In this document: positions 58,701-64,000 of the stretch, piece by piece
Numbering within the stretch: position 1 is the stretch's first letter
Layout of the letters: every line of letters begins with the position of its first letter
Assembly (NCBI GenBank): GCA_005408345.1
Contig: SEMN01000088.1
Span: forward strand, 1,425,899 to 1,489,898
Length of the DNA stretch: 64,000 nucleotides
Direction: 5' to 3'
Origin: Macquaria australasica
Taxonomy: Eukaryota; Chordata; Actinopteri; Centrarchiformes; Percichthyidae
The notes under the pieces: model-generated
Told to the model about the DNA's origin: nothing
What the model saw: the letters and a program-made list of their open reading frames with translations, nothing else
Databases searched by the model: none
Translations under genes and position numbers: made by a program

Positions 58701-61659
58701 CAGGTGCAACACAACACACTTCTGAGCACACCCAGCCATACTAATCAGTGATGCTGTGGTCAACCAGAGGCAGTGAAACACTGCTTTTGAGCCTGGTGTT
58801 AAGTTTCTGTTTAAGTTTAGTCTCTTTATGGTTTTTGGGATAATTTCCTACCTTGAATCAATCTAATTTATTTTCATGTAAAGATTGAATAATACTTTTA
58901 CTTAAAGACGAGTACAAATCTCTTTTGTTTGAATGGAAAATGTTTTCAGACTAAAATGCAGCATCATGTTTTTGCTGCTGTATAGAGACATGAAGCATAT
59001 AATAATTGTACCTTGTGCAGCTGTACACATGTATACATTTTTAATGAGGGAGTGTAAAATCCTTTTAAAGGCCCAGGAGGATGCAGAGAAGCTGCGTTCA
59101 GTGGTGATGCCCATGGAGCAGGAGATCGCAGCGCTGAAAGCCAAGCTGACTACAGCCGAGGACAGGGTGAAGGAACTGGAGGCCTCTAAGGTTAGTCGGC
59201 ACTAAATCAATGATTCAGCTGGGAAAATGAGAGGCTAAGATGATGCTAACCGGGCATGATATTGACCAGGCATGGCAGCTGCCCTTTCTGAGTAAATTGA
59301 ATTTGAAAATGTTTCATTATATTAGAAGTAGAAAGCCTTTCTACTGCTTCAGACATTCAGAACTTGCTTTTTACAAAATATACACAATCTTATGATTAAC
59401 CAAGAGGCACTGTTGGAGCTATTTTTTTTCTTTTATGCTTCATTTGATCTGAAAGCAGGGAGTCTGCACATTGTAAAAAGTCTGAAAAAAAAGCACTGAA
59501 TTCTTTCTCCTCAAAAAGAAGTGATTTAGAAGTCTGAAATTTAATTTGCAAAGATCTTAAATACTTTTTCTTGCCTGCTGTAGGTAGTAATGTTGGTTAT
59601 AAAATGTTTTAACCTTTTGTTTTGACTCCTACTGGATTTCCTTTATACCCTTCATGCTTTGGCTGTTATGATTGTGAAACAGGTGTTAAATTTAATTCTA
59701 TTGGGTCATAAAAAGGTCTTTAAAAGTCTTTTAAAATTTAACTTGTGAACCCTGCAGAAACCCCATAAAAGTCTTTTGAGTACAAAGATCTTTGTATTGA
59801 TTGTAGGAGTTTTCTGGAGTATTACAGTACAGTATTATTACTATCATACAGTGTTCTCATGTAAAGTTTGCATTTTATTTTACAAGCACGAAATTAAAAA
59901 TATGAAAGTAATACTGAACCTAAACTGTGTTTTAGTGTATGTAGTGTGAAAACTGGCTGTTAAATGTTGGCAGCTGCAATTTTCATAGATAAAAGTGGTT
60001 GTGGCTTGACTTTGTCAGTTACAATGCAGTGCAGTTAGCCATATTACTATTACTCGTTTATGAGCATACAGATGGACAGGAGAAGATCTTCTGGATGTTT
60101 TGATATTATGTGGTGAAAGGGGTCATTTGTAGTGTTAAATCTACAGAGAAATATCAGTTACCCCTTTAGCGTATTTCAGCTCATTGTTTTGGTTTTACGG
60201 CCCACAACTTTACTGTATTGGCTTGGTCTCAGCTCTCTCACCAACCCTGTTTCCAGCTGCAGCAGGCAGATTCTTTTAGAGAAAAAGTTCTGATAAAAAA
60301 CATTGTACGCTACCTTACAGAAGAAAGTGGAGCGTTTAGCAGCTGAAGCGCCAGATATGATATAATATTGGACTTGCATTCATGAGGTGGCCAAAAACAC
60401 GACTCCAAATAGATGCTAATGTTGCTCCGTGTCTGCTCTGTGTGTAAATAGGCAACTGTTTGCCACATCAACCTTATAATAATGTCAATGATGTGTTTAC
60501 AGCTTGTTCTGCTGCCCCCTGGTGGCCAAAATATCAAATTATACAGCTTCAAGTTGTCTCTCTTCTTCTGTTCCCCACAGAGGAAAATTAACTCCTGATA
60601 CAGATGTTTCTAAAAGAAAATTTAAGCTTGAAAGCAAATAATCCAGAGTTGCACGTTTCTCATTTTCTTTGACAGGTCAAGGAGCTCAATCATGTTCTTG
60701 AGGCTGAGAAGTCGTGTCGTACGGACCTGGAGATGTATGTGGCCGTGTTGAACACTCAGAAGTCTGTCCTGCAGGAGGATGCAGAGAAACTACGGAAAGA
60801 GCTCCACGATGGTGCTTACTTATGCTTTTGATCAAAGTCCTTTGAGAAAGAAATAAGAAATTATGACAGGTTGGATACAGGTAGAGTTGTCAGAAGAATG
60901 ATTTGTGAAGTCTTTGCTTCTATGAACGTGGCTCAGCCCCTTTTTTTTAGCTGTCGATTTCTCAGGACAGAAACACTTCCCTTTTAACTAATGCTGCTGT
61001 CTACACCAGCTCCATATAGACGCACGATCCACTCTGCTCTGTCGCTGCCATCTCAAGTGTCAGGTAAAAACTGGTGACTCAAGAGTAGACTTCTGATTTG
61101 AGTACAGCCATGGTACCCATATTATAAGAATTTGTAATGGCTGCACAGGTTGATGAGAGGGGAAGGCTTCAGAGAGAGCTGATTGGAGAGAAACACAATG
61201 TCCTGTTCAGATCTGAGATCTTTCATTAGAGATTAAGATCAGTAAGATAAAAGGCTAACTCAGAGTTATTTACATTATTAAAGGAACACATATCTGAATT
61301 TTAAAGATAAGTCACTGTGAAATATGACTTACTGTATGTGTGCGTGGAAATTGGCCCCTTATAAACTGTAGACACATTCACATGCAGTGTCGTGTTACTG
61401 TTTCTGACACACAACCTTCCTATAAGTAAACAACAACCTCCACCTCTCCTCTGTTTGTCCTCACCTGTTTGGTGTCTCAGTGTGTCACAAGCTGGAGCTG
61501 GAGCGCCAGCAGCACAACCAGCTGAAACACACGTGGCAGAGAGCCAACGACCAGTTCCTGGAGTCCCAGCGCCTCCTCATGAGGGACATGCAGAGGATAG
61601 AGAGTGTGCTGTCCTCAGAGCAGCTCCGCCAGGTGGAGGAGATGAAGAAGAAAGATCAG
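52577..61659 (+). CDS. rabep1: Rabaptin-5 (Rab GTPase-binding effector 1), N-terminal part; gene continues past the window
   Basis: Rabaptin-5 is a coiled-coil early-endosome effector that binds Rab4 through its N-terminal part, Rab5 near its C-terminus, and Rabex-5, coupling Rab5 activation to endosome fusion and recycling. Seven exons with consistent phases give 325 codons: 52577-52622, 55813-55941, 56195-56398, 58088-58248, 59071-59190, 60676-60811 and 61481-61659. Near-identical blocks to the human protein as I recall it include FNQKRAKFKELYL, ATVSENTKQEAID, KAQEDAEKLRSVVMPME, EAEKSCRTDLEMYVAVLNTQ and ANDQFLESQRLLMRDMQR. The ATG context ACCATGG is close to consensus. The human protein is about 862 residues, so roughly 60% lies downstream of the window. 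Confidence 0.93.
52623..55812 (+). other. rabep1: rabep1 intron 1 (3.2 kb)
   Basis: GT at 52623 and AG at 55811-55812. It contains the 9 x 75-bp minisatellite at 53075-53749. The rest is AT-rich and featureless to the eye. Confidence 0.8.
53075..53749. repeat. Minisatellite: nine 75-bp units with a 225-bp higher-order period
   Basis: The unit starts CACAATGCAGGAGGTTGG and ends GGGGACCATCC. It recurs at exactly 75-base steps from 53075, and nine copies fill 675 bases. The only regular difference is a C/T site (GGGCCCGG or GGGTCCGG) in the order C,C,T,C,C,T,C,C,T, so three units form a 225-bp higher-order repeat present three times. Because 75 is a multiple of three, several frames on both strands stay open throughout. 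These are not genes. Each unit also contains the short internal repeat GCAGGAGGTT twice. Confidence 0.97.
55813..55941 (+). CDS. rabep1: rabep1 coding exon 2
   Basis: Acceptor GTCCAG|AG and donor GGAAG|GTAAGG, phase 1 to phase 1. Encodes EVLQQRVAALEQERAEF and onward to FNQKRAKFKELYLSKE, the start of the first coiled coil. Confidence 0.93.
56195..56398 (+). CDS. rabep1: rabep1 coding exon 3
   Basis: Acceptor CCCCAG|AG and donor GAAAG|GTGAAC. Encodes the segment from EELKRQTATLEG to WQEEVASLQAIMK, including ATVSENTKQEAIDQV, nearly identical to human rabaptin-5. Confidence 0.93.
56399..58087 (+). other. rabep1: rabep1 intron 3 (1.7 kb)
   Basis: Contains an interspersed repeat at 57030-57425. 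Otherwise no feature is seen. Confidence 0.75.
57030..57425 (+). repeat. Interspersed repeat, 'GGATTGCCATGAAATTTGGTCAGA / GCTAGCATGGCTG' family
   Basis: Reads TGAATGGATTGCCATGAAATTTGG, then TAGCATGCTAACACACTAAAAGA, ending GCTAGCATGGCTGAAGACTC. It is in the opposite orientation to the copies at 4200-4500 and 5840-6310. Confidence 0.6.
58088..58248 (+). CDS. rabep1: rabep1 coding exon 4
   Basis: Acceptor CCGCAG|AA and donor AAAAAA|GTAGGC, phase 1 to phase 0. Encodes ETVCEYEVQFHQRLEQER to LTEGQEEENLEDEMKK. Confidence 0.93.
58249..59070 (+). other. rabep1: rabep1 intron 4 (0.8 kb)
   Basis: AT-rich sequence bounded by GTAGGC and TTAAAG. Nothing else is seen. Confidence 0.75.
59071..59190 (+). 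CDS. rabep1: rabep1 coding exon 5
   Basis: Acceptor TTAAAG|GCC and donor TCTAAG|GTTAGT, 40 codons in phase 0. Encodes AQEDAEKLRSVVMPMEQEIA to KELEASK. Confidence 0.93.
59191..60675 (+). other. rabep1: rabep1 intron 5 (1.5 kb)
   Basis: Contains a repeat of the AGCTCATTGTTTTGGTTTT family at 60165-60545. Otherwise nothing is seen. Confidence 0.75.
60165..60545 (+). repeat. Interspersed repeat, 'TCATTGTTTTGGTTTTACGGCC' family
   Basis: Second, longer copy of the repeat at 36850-37135. It shares TTTGGTTTT, CAACTTTAC, AGTTCTGATAAAAA, GTGGAGCGTTTAGCAGCT and TGTGTTTACAGCTTGTTCTG blocks, and ends GCTGCCCCCTGGTGGCC. Confidence 0.55.
60676..60811 (+). CDS. rabep1: rabep1 coding exon 6
   Basis: Acceptor GACAG|GTC and donor GATG|GTGCTT, phase 0 to phase 1. 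Encodes VKELNHVLEAEKSCRTDLEM to EKLRKELHD. Confidence 0.93.
60812..61480 (+). other. rabep1: rabep1 intron 6 (0.67 kb)
   Basis: Bounded by GTGCTT and TCTCAG. No feature is seen. Confidence 0.75.
61481..61659 (+). CDS. rabep1: rabep1 coding exon 7
   Basis: Acceptor TCTCAG|TG and donor GATCAG|GTACAC, phase 1 to phase 0. Encodes VCHKLELERQQHNQLKHTWQ to QVEEMKKKDQ. A (CA)n run starts at the donor itself (GTACACACAC). Confidence 0.93.
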
Positions 61660-61999
61660 GTACACACACACACACACACGTTATTGTCTCAGTCTTGCAA
61701 CACTCCAGTTTACTGTGTTATGTGGAGTTATAAGAGCTCTCCTCTGGAGAAACTGTAAAAAGGGAGACTTTTAAAGTTCATGGAAATGTGTTTTTTCAGT
61801 GTTCAGCAGACTGAGCCAGTGCTTTGCTTTGACAGATAATTCAGTTCCATCTTTCCAACTGAGACATGTAATCTTCTTCGTAATAAAAAAATGAGTAAAT
61901 CGAACTGCTGTGTGATTGGAAGGGAAGAAAGGTCACTCAGAAGTGAGGCGGATGGATGAATGGATGGGCAGAAACAGATGCTGAGGCAGAGATTTTGTT

Positions 62000-62100
62000 A
62001 GCTTCAGAATCAGAAGCAGGTTTATTGCCAAGGAGGTTTTCACATTCAAGGAATTTGCCTTTGTGTTGTCGTGCATAACTGTCAAAATAAACAAAGTACT
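62000..62100 (+). repeat. Short interspersed repeat, 'AGAATCAGAAGCAGGTTTATTGCCAAG' family
   Basis: Shows GAATCAGAAGCAGGTTTATTGCCAAG, then TTTTCACATTCAAGGAATTTG. It is the inverse of the copy at 7466-7530. It lies in rabep1 intron 7. Confidence 0.5.
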
Positions 62101-62265
62101 GTAAAAGTCAAATATGCATAATACACACATATTTACAATTAAAATATATATATATATAATATGAAGAGTTCATTTGCAACAGATAAACGCCATTCTTAAA
62201 ATGAATAAACCAACCCCAGCTTGATTGATATTCCCTGGAGTGCACAAAAAACCCATGATTTAGGA

Positions 62266-62293
62266 AAATATATATATACATACATACATACAT

Positions 62294-62364
<71 letters not shown>

Positions 62365-62372
62365 CACATATA
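62266..62372. repeat. (TA)n with flanking TACA repeats
   Basis: TATATATA, TACATACA and a long TA run of more than 25 units, then TACATA repeats, leading directly into the left end of the Tc1-like element. The element's TA target site is part of this tract. Confidence 0.92.
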
Positions 62373-62591
62373 CACAGTGGGTACGGAAAGTATTCAGACC
62401 CCTTTAAATTTTTCACTCTTTGTTTCATTGCAGCCATTTGCTAAAATCAAAAAAGTTCATTTTATTTCTCATTAATGTACACTCAGCACCCCATCTTGAC
62501 AGAAAAAAACAGAAATGTAGAAATTTTTGCAAATTTATTAAAAAAGAAAAACTGAAATATCACATGGTCATAAGTATTCAGACCCTTTGCT
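62373..62591 (+). repeat. Left terminal inverted repeat of the Tc1-like element
   Basis: From CACAGTGGGTACGG to CAGACCCTTTGCT. Pairs inverted with 63784-64000. Direct repeats with AGTATTCAGACCC occur at the outer end (about 62388) and inner end (about 62573). Confidence 0.9.
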
Positions 62592-62750
62592 GTGACACTC
62601 ATATTTAACTCACATGCTGTCCATTTCTTCTGATCCTCCTTGAGATGGTTCTACTCCTTCATTGGAGTCCAGCTGTGTTTAATTAAACTGATTGGACTTG
62701 ATTAGGAAAGGCACACACCTGTCTATATAAGACCTTACAGCTCACAGTGC

Positions 62751-63783
62751 ATGTCAGAGCAAATGAGACTCATGAGGTCGAAGGAACTGCCCAAGGAGCT
62801 TAGAGACAGAATTGTGGCAAGGCACAGATCTGGCCAAGGTTACAAAAGAATTTCTGCAGCACTCAAGGTTCCTAAGAGCACAGTGGCCTCCATAATCCTT
62901 AAATGGAAGAAGTTTGGGACGACCAGAACTCTTCCTAGACCTGGCCGTCCAGCCAAACTGAGCAATCGTGGGAGAAGAGCCTTGGTGAGAGGGGTAAAGA
63001 AGAACCCAAAGATCACTGTGGCTGAGCTCCAGAGATGCAGTAGGGAGATGGGAGAAAGTTCCACAAAGTCAACTATCACTGCAGCCCTCCACCAGTCGGG
63101 GCTTTATGGCAGAGTGGCCCGACGGAAACCTCTCCTCAGTGCAAGACATATGAAAGCCCGCATAGAGTTTGCCAAAAAACACATGAAGGACTCCCAGACT
63201 ATGAGAAATAAGATTCTCTGGTCTGATGATTGACCTTTTTGGCGTTAATTCTAAGCGGTATGTGTGGAGAAAACCAGGCACTGCTCATCACCTGCCCAAT
63301 ACAATCCCAACAGTGAAACATGGTGGTGGCAGCATCATGCTATGGGGGTGTTTTTCAGCTGCAGGGACAGGACAACTGGTTGCAATTGAAGGAAAGATGA
63401 ATGCGGCCAAGTACAGAGATATCCTGGAAGAAAACCTCTTCCAGAGTGCTCAGGACCTCGGACTGGGCCAAAGGTTCACCTTCCAACAAGACAATGACCC
63501 TAAGCACACAGCTAAAATAACAAAGGAGTGGCTTCGGAACAACTCTGTGACCATTCTTGACTGGCCCAGCCAGAGCCCTGACCTAAACCCAATTGAGCAT
63601 CTCTGGAGAGACCTGAAAATGGCTGTCCACCAACGTTCACCATCCAACCTGACGGAACTGGAGAGGATCTGCAAGGAAGAATGGCAGAGGATCCCCAAAT
63701 TCAGGTGTGAAAAACTTGTTGCATCATTCCCAAGAAGACTCATGGCTGTACTAGCTCAAAAGGGTGCTTCTACTCAATACTGA
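62751..63783 (+). pseudogene. Tc1-like transposase, frameshifted after the first catalytic Asp
   Basis: The transposase would bind the terminal repeats and cut and paste the element at TA sites. The first frame (62751-63233, 160 codons) has the bipartite helix-turn-helix DNA-binding region (HRSGQGYKRISAALKVPKST), a GRPR-like PRPGRPAK linker, and ends ILWSDD then stop. The sequence continues in the +1 frame (63226-63783) with IDLFGV, GGGSIMLWGCF, the second catalytic Asp in QQDND and, 34 residues later, the Glu in PIEHLW: a DD34E core. Compared with the family consensus order after WSDE, about 8 bases appear to be missing at the junction. This copy cannot encode the full enzyme in one frame, but all catalytic residues are still present. 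Confidence 0.9.
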
Positions 63784-64000
63784 GCAAAGGGTCTGAATAC
63801 TTATGACCATGTGATATTTCAGTTTTTCTTTTTTAATAAATTTGCAAAAATTTCTACATTTCTGTTTTTTTCTGTCAAGATGGGGTGCTGAGTGTACATT
63901 AATGAGAAATAAAATGAACTTTTTCGATTTTAGCAAATGGCTGCAATGAAACAAAGAGTGAAAAATTTAAAGGGGTCTGAATACTTTCCGTACCCACTGT
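63784..64000 (-). repeat. Right terminal inverted repeat of the Tc1-like element
   Basis: From AGCAAAGGGTCTGAATACTT to CCGTACCCACTGT. It is nearly identical to the left repeat when inverted, apart from small differences such as CGATTTTAGC versus AAAATCAAAA. The last base is missing because the window ends. Confidence 0.9.

Larger units (their letters stand above)
61660..62372 (+). other. rabep1: Start of rabep1 intron 7
   Basis: From the donor GTACAC to the transposon. It holds a short (CA)n at the donor, a short dispersed repeat at 62000-62100 and TA-rich tracts. The intron's acceptor lies beyond the window. Confidence 0.75.
62373..64000 (+). mobile_element. Tc1-like DNA transposon (DD34E), near full length, cut by the window end
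   Basis: About 1.63 kb. The left terminus CACAGTGGGTACGGAAAGTA follows a TA dinucleotide. The right terminus ends ACTTTCCGTACCCACTGT at the last base of the window, so the final base or two and the right TA are just outside. The terminal inverted repeats are about 218 bp and each has an outer and inner direct repeat (AAGTATTCAGACCC), the IR/DR arrangement of Sleeping Beauty-type fish elements. The interior carries a transposase frame broken by a frameshift. It lies in rabep1 intron 7 in the sense orientation. Confidence 0.93.

Noticed and set aside
61392..61758. Extended reading of rabep1 exon 7 into flanking intron, and an alternative-frame ORF
   Set aside because: Acceptor TCTCAG and donor GTACAC with correct phases define the exon. 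The extensions are intronic, including (CA)n-encoded His-Thr repeats.
62108..62475. Frames rich in Tyr-Ile over the TA tract
   Set aside because: They are translations of a (TA)n microsatellite and the transposon end, not genes.

Overview
This is vertebrate nuclear DNA, most likely from a ray-finned (teleost, perciform-like) fish. It is AT-rich, with widely spaced short exons, GT-AG introns and many interspersed repeats of types common in fish genomes. These include a Tc1-like transposon with long inverted/direct terminal repeats, MITE-like elements and microsatellites. No bacterial, CRISPR, rRNA or tRNA feature was seen. Gene calls come from reading exon translations and splice phases by eye. 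No database search was possible.

Layout: (1) positions 1-80 are the last codons of an unidentified plus-strand gene, followed by a 3' UTR with AATAAA at 747-752. (2) 771-13378 is intergenic sequence plus the 3' UTR of the next gene, full of repeats. (3) vps37d lies on the minus strand from 39624 down to 13379. Its four coding exons give a 305-residue ESCRT-I subunit, and its introns are 12.6, 7.1 and 5.7 kb. (4) 39625-46027 is intergenic, with an unidentified short minus-strand ORF near 43.6-43.8 kb. (5) A SCIMP-like transmembrane immune adaptor lies on the minus strand (50667 to 46028). Two exons encode 145 residues with a tandemly amplified tyrosine motif. (6) rabep1 (rabaptin-5) is on the plus strand from 52577 and runs past the window end. 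Seven exons encode the first 325 codons. (7) rabep1 intron 1 holds a perfect 9 x 75-bp minisatellite with a 225-bp higher-order period. Intron 7 holds a nearly complete Tc1-like element whose transposase frame is broken.

The genes share a membrane-trafficking and signalling flavour: ESCRT-I sorting, an immune-cell membrane adaptor, and an endosomal Rab4/Rab5 effector. Nothing shows that they act together. The SCIMP-RABEP1 pair matches human 17p13 neighbours, whereas human VPS37D lies in 7q11.23, so the order here is a fish-specific or ancestral arrangement. scimp and rabep1 are head-to-head, about 1.9 kb between start codons, with a CpG-rich promoter on the rabep1 side.
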